64,000 nucleotides of DNA from Rhodococcus sp. 06-235-1A (GCF_002258785.1 NZ_NOYI01000003.1:1-64000), one strand, 5' to 3'; shown: positions 17,017 to 27,417, counted from the first letter of the stretch. Notes: a model not told the origin generated them from the letters alone. A program made the numbers and translations.

Positions 17017-17427
17017 GTGAGATCACTGCGTGGCTGCTGCAGGCCTGGTTGCAACCGTTCTGCTGTTGCGACGCTCACATATGTCTACTCCGATTCCACC
17101 GCGGTCGTCGGTCCGCTGGCCACAGTCGACGAGCCGCATTCCTGGGATCTGTGCGAAGTGCACGCCTCGACCACCACCGCCCCCAAAGGCTGGGAGTTGG
17201 TTCGGTACGAGGGCGGCTATTCGACGTCGACGCCGGACGAGGACGATCTGACTGCTCTCGCGGAGGCCGTGCGCGAGGCCGGCCGTGGGGATCGCGTCCG
17301 CTCCGATGACCGTGCCAGCACCGACCGATCGACGTCCAGGCCATCCGACGGTGAACGCCGATCGGCCCCGGCCGTGCGAACGGGCCGACGCGGCCACCTT
17401 CGAGTTCTTCCCGACCCGACGTCCTGA
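17017..17427 (+). CDS. DUF3499 protein
   Basis: A 136-aa protein of unknown function, typical of Mycobacteriales (Rv3258c type). The conserved part is N-terminal: CCRPGCNRSAVATLTYVYSDSTAVVGPL and WDLCEVHASTTTAPKGWELVRY. Its Cys/His set (CxxxC, then CxxH) could bind a metal such as zinc. The C-terminal third is charged, low complexity and poorly conserved. GTG 17017 gives MRSLRGCCRPGC. It lies upstream of pmmA on the same strand with about 190 nt between them. Confidence 0.8.
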   Translation: MRSLRGCCRPGCNRSAVATLTYVYSDSTAVVGPLATVDEPHSWDLCEVHASTTTAPKGWELVRYEGGYSTSTPDEDDLTALAEAVREAGRGDRVRSDDRASTDRSTSRPSDGERRSAPAVRTGRRGHLRVLPDPTS

Positions 17428-17617
17428 GCCGCCGAAGCACATCGAGTGTGGTGTGCGTCGGTCCGACTGGCCGGGTCGACCGACGTCTGGCAATGTTTTC
17501 CAGCGGAACCGAAACATTCTGTGCCGGCCCGCCGATACCGGTGTGGATCGCACCGTTCCCACACGCTCGACGACGCCGATGTGCGGCGTCGCCAGAACGA
17601 TCATCAGGAGAATCTTC

Positions 17618-19000
17618 GTGACCCGAACCGCAGAGTCCGTCAACGCCGTCATCAAGGCCTACGACGTCCGTGGCGTGGTGGGCGAGCAGATCGACGAGGC
17701 GTTCGTGCGTGACGTCGGCGCATCCTTCGCGCGATTGGTTCGCGACGAGGCGGGGGCCGCTCGCTCGGTCGTCATCGGCCACGACATGCGCGATTCGTCG
17801 CCTGCTCTGTCTCGCGCGTTCGCAGACGGCGTCACCGCGCAGGGACTCGACGTGGTGCACATCGGCCTGGCATCCACCGATCAGCTCTACTTCGCCTCGG
17901 GTCTGCTCGAATGCCCGGGAGCGATGTTCACCGCCAGTCACAACCCGGCGAAGTACAACGGGATCAAGCTGTGCCGCTCAGGTGCGAAGCCCGTGGGTCA
18001 GGACACCGGCTTGGCCACGGTGAAGGCCGAGTTGGTGGACGGGGTACCGAAGTTCGACGGCCCGGCCGGGACCGTGACGTCTCGTGACGTGCTGGCCGAG
18101 TACGCCCAGTTCCTGCGCGATCTGGTCGATCTGTCGGGTATCCGCTCCATGAAGATCGCCGTGGACGCAGGCAACGGCATGGGCGGACACACCGTGCCCG
18201 CCGTGTTCGCGCCGCTACCGGTGACGATCGAACCGTTGTTCTTCGAGCTCGACGGCAGCTTCCCCAACCACGAGGCCAATCCACTCGACCCGGCCAACCT
18301 GGTGGACCTGCAGCGTTTCGTCGTAGAGACAGGTTCCGAGATCGGCCTTGCCTTCGACGGCGACGCCGATCGGTGCTTCGTCGTCGACGAGAAGGGCGAC
18401 CCGGTGTCACCGTCGGCCGTGACCTGCCTGGTGGCCGAGCGTGAGCTGGCCAAGGAGCCGGGTGCGGTCGTCATCCACAATCTGATCACCTCCCGCGCGG
18501 TGCCGGAGCTGGTCGCGAAGCTCGGTGGCACGCCGGTCCGCACCCGGGTGGGGCACTCCTTCATCAAGCAGCAGATGGCCGATACCGGAGCCATCTTCGG
18601 CGGAGAACACTCTGCGCACTACTACTTCCGTGACTTCTGGGGAGCAGACTCCGGCATGCTCGCCGCCCTGCACGTCCTCGCTGCCTTCGGTGCACAGGAT
18701 CGCCCGTTGTCGGAAATGATGGCCACCTACGAGACCTACAGCGCTTCGGGAGAGATCAACTCGACGGTCGATGACGCTGCCGAACGGACGGAGGCCGTGC
18801 TCGCGGCGTTCGCCGATCGAACCGCCGGAATCGACCGCCTCGACGGCGTCACGGTCGAGCTTGCCGACGGTGCCTGGTTCAACCTGCGGGCATCCAACAC
18901 AGAACCGCTGCTTCGACTCAACGTGGAAGCGCGGACGCGCGAGGATGTCGACGCACTTTCGACGGAGATATTGAGCATCGTTCGCGCCGGACTGGAATAG
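17618..19000 (+). CDS. pmmA: Phosphomannomutase (phosphohexomutase family)
   Basis: Interconverts mannose-6-phosphate and mannose-1-phosphate, linking ManA to GDP-mannose formation. The 460-aa alpha-D-phosphohexomutase has KAYDVRGVVGEQID at the start, the phosphoserine loop TASHNPAKYNGIK, the metal loop DGDADRCFVVDEKGD, the sugar loop GGEHSAHYYFRD and the phosphate loop RASNTEPLLRLNVEA. All key residues are present. GTG 17618 is preceded by CAGGAG at 17605-17610. It is the first gene of a pmmA-tobH-manA run. Confidence 0.94.
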   Translation: MTRTAESVNAVIKAYDVRGVVGEQIDEAFVRDVGASFARLVRDEAGAARSVVIGHDMRDSSPALSRAFADGVTAQGLDVVHIGLASTDQLYFASGLLECPGAMFTASHNPAKYNGIKLCRSGAKPVGQDTGLATVKAELVDGVPKFDGPAGTVTSRDVLAEYAQFLRDLVDLSGIRSMKIAVDAGNGMGGHTVPAVFAPLPVTIEPLFFELDGSFPNHEANPLDPANLVDLQRFVVETGSEIGLAFDGDADRCFVVDEKGDPVSPSAVTCLVAERELAKEPGAVVIHNLITSRAVPELVAKLGGTPVRTRVGHSFIKQQMADTGAIFGGEHSAHYYFRDFWGADSGMLAALHVLAAFGAQDRPLSEMMATYETYSASGEINSTVDDAAERTEAVLAAFADRTAGIDRLDGVTVELADGAWFNLRASNTEPLLRLNVEARTREDVDALSTEILSIVRAGLE

Positions 19001-19070
19001 TGGTTACCGAGGGTTCGTGAGTGGGTATGCAGACGTTCGAGCGGGTGACGTAAGGGGAGGTGTCGCAGCC

Positions 19071-20213
19071 ATGACGGCAGTGTCGTCTCTGGTCGATCTC
19101 GACGATTCGGATGCTCTCATCGCCGCCGATCGCGAGGGTTCCTTGCGCAGCGCAGCGCTGGCAGGCGCACAGGTACGTGCCGTCGCGACGGCGGTCGACG
19201 AGTCGGTCCTCGCCCGGTTGGCCGATCTGCGTCCTCGGAGCGTTGTTGTCGTGACCGGAGACGGGCGGAGCAGTCGAGCGGCGTCGCTGCTCGTCGCAGC
19301 GCTCGGTGATCGCCTCGGTGTCCCCCTGGTTCGAAGTACCGGAACTCCGCCGTGGATCGGTCCACTGGACGTGGTGGTGGTGGCAGGCGACGACGCCGGG
19401 GATCCACGACTGGCCGAGTCGGTGGACGCTGCCTCCCGGCGCGGCGCCGAAGTCGTCGTGGTTGCCCCCGAGGAGGGGCCTCTGCGTGCCGTTCGGGGAA
19501 CCAGAGTCATGTGGCTGCCGCCGCGAATCGCTGTTCGTGACCACAATGCTCTGATGCGCTACCTCGCGGCGTTCGTGGCAGTACTGGGAGCGGTTGCCGG
19601 CGGATCGTGGAAGACGTTGCTGCCCAATCTGTCTCGTCTGGCCGACCTGCTCGACGCGGAGGCGATACGGAACAGCCCGTCCAACGAGATGTTCCACAAT
19701 CCGGCCAAGGCCCTCGCCAGTGGGTTGAACGGTCGGCGGGTGGTGCTGACCGGGGGTAGTCCAGCCGCAGTCGAGGTGGCTCGGCACGGGAGCGAGGTGC
19801 TGCTGCGCGTGGCGGGTGTCGTCGTCGGTGCGGGGGAGTTGGGCGACGTCATTGCCGCATCCATCCGGGCGTCGGTTGTCGAATCATCCCGCACGCCACA
19901 GACTTTCGACTCGTTTTTTCACGACGAGCAGCTCGACGGCCCACCGCCGGCGCTGCCGATGCGCGTCGTCGTGGTGGCCTCGGACGCCGATCGCGCGATG
20001 ACCGAACGACGGATCGCCGGTGTTCCGGAGTCGGAGTTGTTGCTCGCCGATTCGAGTGAGGCGCTGTTCGGAGACGAGCGGGCGAGATCCGAATTCGATG
20101 TCCCCGCACCGATACCGGATCCGGCTAGACTTTCGGTGCTCGACACGATGTCCGTGTTGGCGACGCGGCTGGACACCACTGCCGCGTATCTGCTGTTGAT
20201 GGGCGGTAGCTAG
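19071..20213 (+). CDS. TobH-like / SIS-like protein between pmmA and manA
   Basis: A 380-aa conserved actinobacterial protein (Rv3256c type, sometimes labelled TobH). It looks like a sugar-isomerase (SIS) fold: VVVVTGDGRSSRAASLLVAAL, LDVVVVAGDDAGDPRLAESVDAASRRGAEVVVVAPEEGPL, and RVVLTGGSPAAVEVARHGSEVLL. The position inside the mannose operon suggests a role in sugar-phosphate metabolism or its control, but no reaction is known. ATG 19071 with the AAGGGGAGG ribosome site at 19052-19060 is chosen over GTG 19017. Its TAG stop overlaps the manA GTG. Confidence 0.8.
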   Translation: MTAVSSLVDLDDSDALIAADREGSLRSAALAGAQVRAVATAVDESVLARLADLRPRSVVVVTGDGRSSRAASLLVAALGDRLGVPLVRSTGTPPWIGPLDVVVVAGDDAGDPRLAESVDAASRRGAEVVVVAPEEGPLRAVRGTRVMWLPPRIAVRDHNALMRYLAAFVAVLGAVAGGSWKTLLPNLSRLADLLDAEAIRNSPSNEMFHNPAKALASGLNGRRVVLTGGSPAAVEVARHGSEVLLRVAGVVVGAGELGDVIAASIRASVVESSRTPQTFDSFFHDEQLDGPPPALPMRVVVVASDADRAMTERRIAGVPESELLLADSSEALFGDERARSEFDVPAPIPDPARLSVLDTMSVLATRLDTTAAYLLLMGGS

Positions 20214-21442
20214 TGCAGCTCTTGCGAGGCGCGGTTCGGTCCTACGCATGGGGTTCGCGAACCGCACTGGCTCGGATTCAGGGCCGGCCGGTGCCGTCCG
20301 ACCATCCCGAGGCAGAGATCTGGCTCGGAGCTCACCCGGCCGACTCCGCGCACGTGGTGCACGAGGGCGGTACCACGCCATTGCTCACGCTGATCGACGA
20401 CGATCCGGGCACTCATCTGGGTGGCTCCGCGGAGCACTACGAGTCGCGCCTGCCGTATCTGATGAAATTGCTTGCCGCAGAAGAGCCGTTGTCTTTGCAG
20501 GCGCATCCAAGCAGTGCGCAGGCCCGTGACGGTTTCGCACGCGAGAACGCCGCGGGTGTGCCCATCGATTCTCCGGTACGGAACTACCGGGATCCGAACC
20601 ACAAGCCCGAACTGATCGTCGCGCTCACCGAGTTCGAGGCGTTGGCGGGCTTCCGGCGTCCCACCGATACCGTCGAACTGCTCGACGCATTGGCCGTCCC
20701 TGCCCTGGGCGGGTACCGAACCCTGCTGGCCGCCCAGCCCGACGCTTCGGGGCTGCGCACCGTGTTCACCTCGTGGATCACGCTGCCCGGGCAGGCTTTG
20801 GACGACATCCTGCCTGCTGTCGCCCAGGGATGCATCGACTATCTCTCCGGTCCGGCACGCACGGACGGTGGCCGATTCGCGGCCGAGGCCAGGACTCTGC
20901 TCGAGCTCGGGGAGTCGTATCCCGGCGACGCCGGAGTGCTCGCGGCGCTGCTGCTCAATCGCGTGACGCTGACTCCCGGCCAGGGTCTGTACCTCGACGC
21001 CGGAAACCTGCATGCGTATCTGCGCGGTACCGGTGTGGAGATCATGGCGAACTCGGACAACGTGCTGCGCGGCGGACTGACTCCCAAACACGTCGACGTC
21101 CCGGAACTGTTGCGCGTGCTCGACTTCGAGCCTGCCGACATATCGCCCATCACTCCGGACGACGATGATCGACCTACGTACGTGTACTTGACGCCTGCAC
21201 CCGAATTCGCCCTGAGTAGGACGGCTCTGGCGATCGGGGAGACTGTCGATCTGCCCGGATCCGGTCCGAGAATTCTGCTGTGTACCAACGGAACCGTCGT
21301 GGCGAGCACCGGTAGCAGGCCGTCCGCGCTGACGGTGCCTCAGGGAAGTTCGGCGTGGATACCGGCCGCCGACGAATCCGTCACCGTGACGGCCGATTCG
21401 GGAGATGCCGAGGTGTTCGTGGCCTCTGTCGGCCGCCTCTAG
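20213..21442 (+). CDS. manA: Mannose-6-phosphate isomerase, class I
   Basis: Interconverts fructose-6-phosphate and mannose-6-phosphate, feeding pmmA and GDP-mannose. The 409-aa cupin enzyme has AYAWGSRTAL-type start (RSYAWGSRTALARIQG), EIWLGAHPADSA, the zinc site SLQAHPSSAQA, NHKPELIVALTEFEALAGFR, and the substrate motif LDAGNLHAYLRGTGVEIMANSDNVLRGGLT. The GTG start overlaps the upstream stop codon (TAGTG), so translation is coupled. Confidence 0.95.
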   Translation: MQLLRGAVRSYAWGSRTALARIQGRPVPSDHPEAEIWLGAHPADSAHVVHEGGTTPLLTLIDDDPGTHLGGSAEHYESRLPYLMKLLAAEEPLSLQAHPSSAQARDGFARENAAGVPIDSPVRNYRDPNHKPELIVALTEFEALAGFRRPTDTVELLDALAVPALGGYRTLLAAQPDASGLRTVFTSWITLPGQALDDILPAVAQGCIDYLSGPARTDGGRFAAEARTLLELGESYPGDAGVLAALLLNRVTLTPGQGLYLDAGNLHAYLRGTGVEIMANSDNVLRGGLTPKHVDVPELLRVLDFEPADISPITPDDDDRPTYVYLTPAPEFALSRTALAIGETVDLPGSGPRILLCTNGTVVASTGSRPSALTVPQGSSAWIPAADESVTVTADSGDAEVFVASVGRL

Positions 21443-21602
21443 ATCGCCCGTTTCGGGGGTCACCGCCCCGGGCCGGCATTTCCGACCGCGCATTTGTGCA
21501 AATGGTGTGCCCGCAGGCAATAGTCTGTTGTCACAGTGAATCCTGCGACGGATGTGTTCGGTGGTCCGTCGGCAGAGGCGAAGTGGCGATACGGAGAACC
21601 CG

Positions 21603-23120
21603 ATGACCAGAGCAGACCGGCCCGCGAAGACCCCTCGCACGACGGGGTGGTTCCGGACCAAATCGATCGAGCAGTCGATCAAGGACACCGACGAGCCGGA
21701 CACCAAACTCCGGAAGGAACTCGGTTCCTGGGACCTGACCGTCTTCGGCGTCGCCGTCGCAGTCGGTGCCGGCATCTTCACCCTGACCGCTCGCACCGCC
21801 GGAAACGTTGCAGGACCGGCAGTGTCGCTGGCCTTCGTGCTCGCGGCTATCGCCTGCGGTCTCGCGGCGCTGTGTTACGCGGAGTTCGCGTCCACTGTTC
21901 CCGTTGCCGGAAGCGCGTACACGTTCTCGTACGCGGCATTCGGTGAGTTCATCGCGTGGATCATCGGCTGGGACCTGATCCTCGAGTTCGGCCTTGCGGC
22001 CGCCGTGGTGGCGAAAGCGTGGTCGCTATATCTCGGCGATCTGCTCGGTACGTCTGCTCCTGTGCTCGAGATCGGTTCTCTGAACTTCGACTGGGGTGCG
22101 CTGCTGATCGTGGTGGTGCTGACGGTGCTGATCGCGTCGGGTACCAAGCTGTCCTCGCGGGTGTCGCTGGTGATCACCGCGGTCAAGGTCATCGTCGTGC
22201 TGTTCGTCGTGGTGCTCGGGGCCTTCTACATCAAGGTTGCCAATTACGACCCGTACGTTCCGCCGTCGCAACCCGGCTCCACCGGCGAGGGTCTGCATCA
22301 GTCTCTGTTCTCGTTCGTGACCGGAGCAGGCGGCAGCACCTTCGGCTGGTACGGACTGCTGGCTGCGGCGTCACTGGTGTTCTTCGCGTTCATCGGATTC
22401 GACGTGGTCGCAACCACTGCGGAGGAGACGAAGGAGCCGCAGAAGGCACTGCCGCGCGGCATCCTGGGATCGCTCGCGATCGTGACCGTGCTCTACGTGG
22501 CCGTCACCTTGGTGCTGACCGGAATGGTCAAGTACACCGACCTGGCCGGCGACAGTGCCACCTTGGCGACCGCATTCGAGCTGAACGGATTGACCTGGGC
22601 CAAGAACATCATCTCGTTCGGTGCGCTCGCCGGTCTGACGACCGTGGTGATGGTGCTGATGCTCGGGCAGACCCGGGTTCTCTTCGCGATGTCGCGAGAC
22701 GGACTCGTGCCGAGGGGACTGGCACACACCGGAGCGAAGGGCACGCCGGTTCGGACGACGATTCTGGTCGGCGTGATCGTGGGCCTGCTCGCAGCCTTCG
22801 TCCCGCTGGGCACTCTCGAAGAGATGGTGAACATCGGCACACTCTTCGCCTTCGTGCTGGTGTCGGCGGGTGTGCTGGTTCTGCGCAGGACCCGTCCAGA
22901 CCTCGAGCGTGGCTTCCGCGTTCCCTGGGTTCCGCTGGTGCCGATTCTCGCGGTGCTCGCGTGCCTGTGGTTGATGCTGAACCTGTCGGTCGAAACCTGG
23001 CTGCGCTTCCTGGTGTGGATGGCGGCAGGTGTCGTCATCTACATCGCCTACGGCAGGCGTCACTCGGTGATGGGGCTACGCGAAACCGCGAAAACTCGTA
23101 CCGAGAAGTCGGAACACTGA
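21603..23120 (+). CDS. APC-family amino-acid permease (cationic amino-acid transporter type)
   Basis: A 505-aa inner-membrane transporter with about 12-14 helices. The family signature at helix 1 is GSWDLTVFGVAVAVGAGIFTLTA, followed by GPAVSLAFVLAAIACGLAALCYAEFASTVPVAGSAYTF and IGFDVVATTAEETKEPQKALPRGI, as in the CAT/YfnA group. Substrate is unknown; cationic amino acids are the usual guess. ATG 21603 lies within a longer frame whose extra residues are not conserved. A hairpin with a T-run follows immediately. Confidence 0.9.
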   Translation: MTRADRPAKTPRTTGWFRTKSIEQSIKDTDEPDTKLRKELGSWDLTVFGVAVAVGAGIFTLTARTAGNVAGPAVSLAFVLAAIACGLAALCYAEFASTVPVAGSAYTFSYAAFGEFIAWIIGWDLILEFGLAAAVVAKAWSLYLGDLLGTSAPVLEIGSLNFDWGALLIVVVLTVLIASGTKLSSRVSLVITAVKVIVVLFVVVLGAFYIKVANYDPYVPPSQPGSTGEGLHQSLFSFVTGAGGSTFGWYGLLAAASLVFFAFIGFDVVATTAEETKEPQKALPRGILGSLAIVTVLYVAVTLVLTGMVKYTDLAGDSATLATAFELNGLTWAKNIISFGALAGLTTVVMVLMLGQTRVLFAMSRDGLVPRGLAHTGAKGTPVRTTILVGVIVGLLAAFVPLGTLEEMVNIGTLFAFVLVSAGVLVLRRTRPDLERGFRVPWVPLVPILAVLACLWLMLNLSVETWLRFLVWMAAGVVIYIAYGRRHSVMGLRETAKTRTEKSEH

Positions 23121-23123
23121 GAA

Positions 23124-23156
23124 TTCGGGCCGGTTTGTGGCCCGAACGGGATTTTT
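23124..23156 (+). terminator. Rho-independent terminator after the permease gene
   Basis: An 8-bp perfect stem TTCGGGCC/GGCCCGAA (23124-23131 and 23139-23146) with a 7-nt loop is followed by TTTTT at 23152-23156. It separates the permease from alkB. Confidence 0.85.
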
Positions 23157-23174
23157 CTGGCGGATTTCTTAGGC

Positions 23175-23203
23175 TTCACATCGAACTGCTGGAATGTTAT
23201 ACC
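23175..23203 (+). promoter_or_regulatory. Probable alkB promoter
   Basis: TTCACA (23175-23180; 5 of 6 to TTGACA) and TATACC (23198-23203) are separated by the ideal 17 nt. It lies 54 nt before the alkB start and after the terminator, so alkB is likely transcribed on its own from here. Confidence 0.6.
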
Positions 23204-23256
23204 CTCGAAAACAGACTTGGAGGACTCAAAAAGTTCGATGAGAGGGTGTTGCGACA

Positions 23257-24477
23257 GTGAGTGTGGACGGCCGAATCACTTCCGCGGGGGATTCGGGTGT
23301 CGCTTTCGGGGGGCGGGATTCGAAGGCCGGTGACCGATCGGTTCGCTGGCAGGACAACAAGCGCTATCTGTGGATGCTGGGGCTGTTGGCTCCGGCGTCG
23401 GCCCTGTTGCCGTCGCAGTTGGTCTACTGGACGGGCGTGCCGCTCTTCTGGTGGAGCGGTGTGCTCGTGTTCTTCGTGATCATTCCGATCATCGACCGGA
23501 TCGCCGGCGAGGACGGGCACAACCCGGACGACTCGGCGAGCGAGAGGTTGCAGAACGACCGCTATTACCGCTGGTGCACATATCTGTTCCTGCCCATTCA
23601 ATTCCTCGGGCTGATCGTTGCGTGTTGGATGTGGGCATACGGCGAGCTGAGCGTCGTGGACGAGATCGGCCTTGCGGTGACCGTCGGGTTGGTGGCGGGT
23701 ACCGGTATCAACGCCGCTCACGAACTGGGTCATCGCATCGAGCAGCACGAGCGGTGGTTGGCCAAGATCGCCCTGTCCCAGACGCTCTACGGCCATTTCT
23801 TCGTCGAGCACAATCGCGGGCATCACGTCCGGGTCGCGACCCCGGACGACCCCGCGAGCGCGCGATTCGGCGAGAGTGTGTGGATGTTCGTGCCGCGCAG
23901 TGCGGTGTTCGGGCTCGTGTCCGCGTGGAAGCTCGAGGCACAGCGACTTCGACGCAAGGGCCGCTCGGTGGCGAGCCCGACCAATGCGCTGCTGCACACC
24001 TGGTTGCTCAGTGCCGTGCTGTTCGGCGCGCTGATGATCGTGTTCGGCTGGGACATCGCGCCGTACCTGGTGCTGCAGGCCGTTGTCGGCTTCGTTCTGC
24101 TCGAGATGGTGAACTACGTGGAGCACTACGCTCTGCTCCGCGAAACCAACGATCGCGGCAAGTACGTGCGGTGCTCGCCCCGCCACAGCTGGAACAGCGA
24201 CAGAATCTGCACCAACATCTTTCTGTACCACCTACAGCGGCACAGTGACCACCACGCGAATCCCGGTAAGCGGTATCAGACCCTGCTCTCCTGCGACGAA
24301 GCCCCGCAGCTACCGGCCGGGTACGCATCGATGGTGATGCTCGCCGCACTACCGCCGCTATGGCGTCGAGTGATGGACCCGCGGGTACTCGCGCACTACC
24401 AGGGCGATATCACCCGTGCGAACATCCTGCCCCGCAAACGGGCTCGAATTCTGGCGCGAGCCGGACGAAACGGATGA
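23257..24477 (+). CDS. alkB: Membrane alkane 1-monooxygenase AlkB
   Basis: Non-haem di-iron hydroxylase that oxidises medium-chain alkanes to 1-alkanols in the membrane. The 406-aa protein has the full histidine set: H155-ELGH, H185-[13 protein letters not shown] and H329-SDHH, with six hydrophobic segments. AlkB needs electrons from rubredoxin and rubredoxin reductase; in most Rhodococcus and Mycobacterium strains two rubredoxin genes and a TetR gene follow directly. Here only 88 nt separate alkB from ahcY, and no rubredoxin domain is fused to the C-terminus. The start is GTG 23257, after a GAGAGGG site. Confidence 0.95.
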   Translation: MSVDGRITSAGDSGVAFGGRDSKAGDRSVRWQDNKRYLWMLGLLAPASALLPSQLVYWTGVPLFWWSGVLVFFVIIPIIDRIAGEDGHNPDDSASERLQNDRYYRWCTYLFLPIQFLGLIVACWMWAYGELSVVDEIGLAVTVGLVAGTGINAAHELGHRIEQHERWLAKIALSQTLYGHFFVEHNRGHHVRVATPDDPASARFGESVWMFVPRSAVFGLVSAWKLEAQRLRRKGRSVASPTNALLHTWLLSAVLFGALMIVFGWDIAPYLVLQAVVGFVLLEMVNYVEHYALLRETNDRGKYVRCSPRHSWNSDRICTNIFLYHLQRHSDHHANPGKRYQTLLSCDEAPQLPAGYASMVMLAALPPLWRRVMDPRVLAHYQGDITRANILPRKRARILARAGRNG

Positions 24478-24565
24478 GCCACTCCTCGCCGCCGGGCAGC
24501 CGGTGGCGGGAGCGCACGGACCCGATAGCCTGGACGACAGACACTCAGTCAACAGGAGAGGCAAG

Positions 24566-26050
24566 ATGACGACCTCAGTTACGTCAGGATCGGCACTCAC
24601 CGTGGATCGCCGCGGTGGAATCGACTTCAAGGTCGCAGACCTGTCGCTCGCGGAATTCGGCCGCAAGGAGATCAGGCTCGCCGAGCACGAGATGCCCGGT
24701 CTGATCGCGCTCCGGCGCGAATACGCCGACGTACAGCCGCTCAAGGGCGCGCGAGTATCGGGATCGCTGCACATGACCGTGCAGACCGCGGTGCTGATCG
24801 AGACCCTGGTTGCACTCGGAGCCGAGGTCCGGTGGGCGTCGTGCAACATCTTCTCCACCCAGGACCACGCAGCGGCAGCCGTCGTCGTCGGCCCGTACGG
24901 AACCGTCGAGGAGCCCAAGGGCGTCCCGGTGTTCGCGTGGAAGGGCGAGAGCCTCGAAGAGTACTGGTGGGCGGCCGAGCAGATGCTCACCTGGCCCGAT
25001 CAGCCCGCCAACATGATTCTCGACGACGGCGGCGACGCCACGATGCTGGTGCTGCGCGGCGCGCAGTTCGAGAAGGCAGGCGTAGTCCCGCCGACCGACG
25101 ACGATCACGATTCGGACGAGTACAAGGTGTTCCTCGGCCTGCTTCGTCGCTCGCTCGAGGCGTCGAAGTCCAAGTGGACCGAGGTTGCCGCGTCCGTACA
25201 GGGCGTCACCGAGGAGACCACCACCGGCGTGCTGCGGCTGTACCAGTTCGCGGCCGCCGGAGAACTCACCTTCCCGGCCATCAACGTCAACGACTCGGTG
25301 ACCAAGAGCAAGTTCGACAACAAGTACGGCACCCGCCACTCGCTGATCGACGGCATCAACCGCGGCACCGACGTTCTCATCGGCGGCAAGGCCGTGCTGG
25401 TCTGCGGCTACGGCGACGTGGGCAAGGGCTGCGCCGAGGCACTCAAGGGCCAGGGTGCCCGTGTCACCGTCACCGAGGCCGACCCGATCAACGCGCTGCA
25501 GGCGCTCATGGATGGCTTCGACGTGCGCACGGTCGAGGAATTCATCGAGCAGGCCGACATCGTGATCACCTCGACGGGCAACCTGTCGATCATCACGTTC
25601 GAGCACATGCGCAAGATGAAGCACCAGGCGATCCTGGGAAACATCGGCCACTTCGACAACGAGATCGACATGGCCGGGCTGGAGAAGGCCCCCGATGTCA
25701 CGCGGATCAACATCAAGCCGCAGGTCGACGAGTACCAGTTCAAGGACGGACACTCGATCATCGTGCTGTCCGAGGGCCGTCTGCTGAACCTCGGCAACGC
25801 CACAGGTCACCCGTCGTTCGTCATGAGCAACAGCTTCTCCAACCAGGTGATCGCGCAGATCGAACTGTGGACCAAGCCGGACGAGTACGACAACGAGGTC
25901 TACCGCCTGCCCAAGCACTTGGACGAGAAGGTCGCGCGCATTCACGTCGAAGCGCTCGGTGGCTCGATCACCAAGCTCACCAAGGAGCAGGCCGAGTACA
26001 TCGGTGTCGACGTCGAGGGCCCGTACAAGCCCGAGCACTACCGCTACTGA
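24566..26050 (+). CDS. ahcY: Adenosylhomocysteinase (SAH hydrolase)
   Basis: Splits S-adenosylhomocysteine to adenosine and homocysteine, relieving inhibition of methyltransferases. The 494-aa protein includes the insert typical of actinobacterial enzymes (region around [18 protein letters not shown]), [31 protein letters not shown], the NAD site [26 protein letters not shown] and the C-terminal [13 protein letters not shown] 24566 has a good AGGAG site. It lies upstream of tmk, mtrA, mtrB and lpqB on the same strand, as in mycobacteria. Confidence 0.97.
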   Translation: MTTSVTSGSALTVDRRGGIDFKVADLSLAEFGRKEIRLAEHEMPGLIALRREYADVQPLKGARVSGSLHMTVQTAVLIETLVALGAEVRWASCNIFSTQDHAAAAVVVGPYGTVEEPKGVPVFAWKGESLEEYWWAAEQMLTWPDQPANMILDDGGDATMLVLRGAQFEKAGVVPPTDDDHDSDEYKVFLGLLRRSLEASKSKWTEVAASVQGVTEETTTGVLRLYQFAAAGELTFPAINVNDSVTKSKFDNKYGTRHSLIDGINRGTDVLIGGKAVLVCGYGDVGKGCAEALKGQGARVTVTEADPINALQALMDGFDVRTVEEFIEQADIVITSTGNLSIITFEHMRKMKHQAILGNIGHFDNEIDMAGLEKAPDVTRINIKPQVDEYQFKDGHSIIVLSEGRLLNLGNATGHPSFVMSNSFSNQVIAQIELWTKPDEYDNEVYRLPKHLDEKVARIHVEALGGSITKLTKEQAEYIGVDVEGPYKPEHYRY

Positions 26051-26069
26051 CCGACGGACCGGTCCGGCA

Positions 26070-26735
26070 GTGGGACAACTGTTCGTCATCGAAGGAGTCG
26101 ACGGCGCGGGCAAGAACACGCTCGCCCGTCGGCTCGTTTCGGCGTGGGAGCGTGACGGCCTGTCCGTCGCGCGCGTCGGATTTCCGAGGTACGACCGATC
26201 GGTGCATGCCGATCTTGCAGCAGAGGCGCTGCACGGCGAACACGGCGACACCGCGCGCAGTGTGCACGCGATGGCGCTGTTGTTCGCACTCGATCGTCGC
26301 GATGCGATCGATGAGATCCGAACGTTGCTCTCGGACAAGGAGATAGTTCTTCTCGACCGGTACGTGGCGTCCAACGCCGCGTACACGGCGGCTCGGTTGG
26401 AACAGTCCGCCGACGGCGATGCCGTCGAGTGGATACGGACGCTCGAGTTCGAGCGATTCGGAGTACCGGTTCCGGATGTCCAGATTCTCCTCGACGTACC
26501 CGTGGCACTCGCGGCCGAACGGGCCGCGGCGCGGGAGAGTGCGGACGTCGCACGGACCAGGGATGCCTACGAGCGGGACGGCTCACTCCAGAGCCGAACC
26601 TCGGACGTGTACGGCGGTCTGGCGGCGACGAACTGGGCATCGCCCTGGCGAGTCGTCACTGCCGACGTCGATCCCGATCGACTCGCCGCCGAGCTGTCCA
26701 ATCAGCCATCAGGCGCGCGGAAAGTGACACCATAG
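26070..26735 (+). CDS. tmk: Thymidylate kinase
   Basis: Phosphorylates dTMP to dTDP. The 221-aa P-loop kinase starts MGQLFVIEGVDGAGKNTLARRL (Walker A GVDGAGKNT), has the DR-Y motif LLDRYVASNAAY and the lid region RAAARESADVARTRDAYERDG. It belongs to the actinobacterial form in which the GVDGAGKxT loop carries Asn. GTG 26070 lies 19 nt after ahcY, and mtrA follows 4 nt later, so it is likely part of the same transcript. Confidence 0.93.
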   Translation: MGQLFVIEGVDGAGKNTLARRLVSAWERDGLSVARVGFPRYDRSVHADLAAEALHGEHGDTARSVHAMALLFALDRRDAIDEIRTLLSDKEIVLLDRYVASNAAYTAARLEQSADGDAVEWIRTLEFERFGVPVPDVQILLDVPVALAAERAAARESADVARTRDAYERDGSLQSRTSDVYGGLAATNWASPWRVVTADVDPDRLAAELSNQPSGARKVTP

Positions 26736-26739
26736 GATC

Positions 26740-27417
26740 ATGAAGCCTCGGATTCTGGTTGTGGACGACGATTCGGCTCTGGCGGAGATGCTCACCATCG
26801 TGCTTCGCGGTGAGGGATTCGAGCCTTTCGTGGTCGGCGACGGTACTCAAGCACTGGCGGCCGTGCGCGAGAATCGTCCGGATCTGGTGCTGCTGGATCT
26901 CATGCTCCCCGGGATGAACGGCATCGACGTCTGCCGCGTTCTGCGGGCCGATTCGGGCGTACCGATCGTGATGCTGACGGCCAAGACCGACACCGTCGAC
27001 GTCGTGCTGGGTCTCGAGTCGGGCGCGGACGACTACATCATGAAGCCCTTCAAGCCGAAAGAACTGGTCGCACGGGTTCGAGCCCGGTTGCGCCGGACCG
27101 AGGACGAACCCGCCGAACTGCTCTCCATCGCAGACATCGTCATCGACGTACCCGCGCACAAGGTCAGCCGCGGTGACGAACTCGTCTCGCTCACCCCGCT
27201 CGAGTTCGATCTGCTCGTGGCGCTGGCCCGTAAGCCACGTCAGGTGTTCACCCGAGAGGTGCTGCTCGAACAGGTCTGGGGCTATCGTCACGCGGCCGAC
27301 ACCCGGCTGGTCAACGTGCACGTGCAGCGGCTACGCGCCAAGGTCGAGAAGGATCCGGAGAACCCCGAGGTGGTGTTGACCGTGAGGGGGGTCGGCTACA
27401 AGGCCGGACCGCCGTGA
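26740..27417 (+). CDS. mtrA: Essential response regulator MtrA
   Basis: OmpR-type regulator controlling cell-wall and division genes. The receiver domain has [14 protein letters not shown], phospho-acceptor Asp53 in [17 protein letters not shown] and [35 protein letters not shown]. The winged-helix domain has [50 protein letters not shown], with the C-terminal RGVGYKAG. The near-identity to known MtrA, and the mtrA-mtrB-lpqB order, make this firm. Its TGA overlaps the mtrB GTG. Confidence 0.98.
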   Translation: MKPRILVVDDDSALAEMLTIVLRGEGFEPFVVGDGTQALAAVRENRPDLVLLDLMLPGMNGIDVCRVLRADSGVPIVMLTAKTDTVDVVLGLESGADDYIMKPFKPKELVARVRARLRRTEDEPAELLSIADIVIDVPAHKVSRGDELVSLTPLEFDLLVALARKPRQVFTREVLLEQVWGYRHAADTRLVNVHVQRLRAKVEKDPENPEVVLTVRGVGYKAGPP

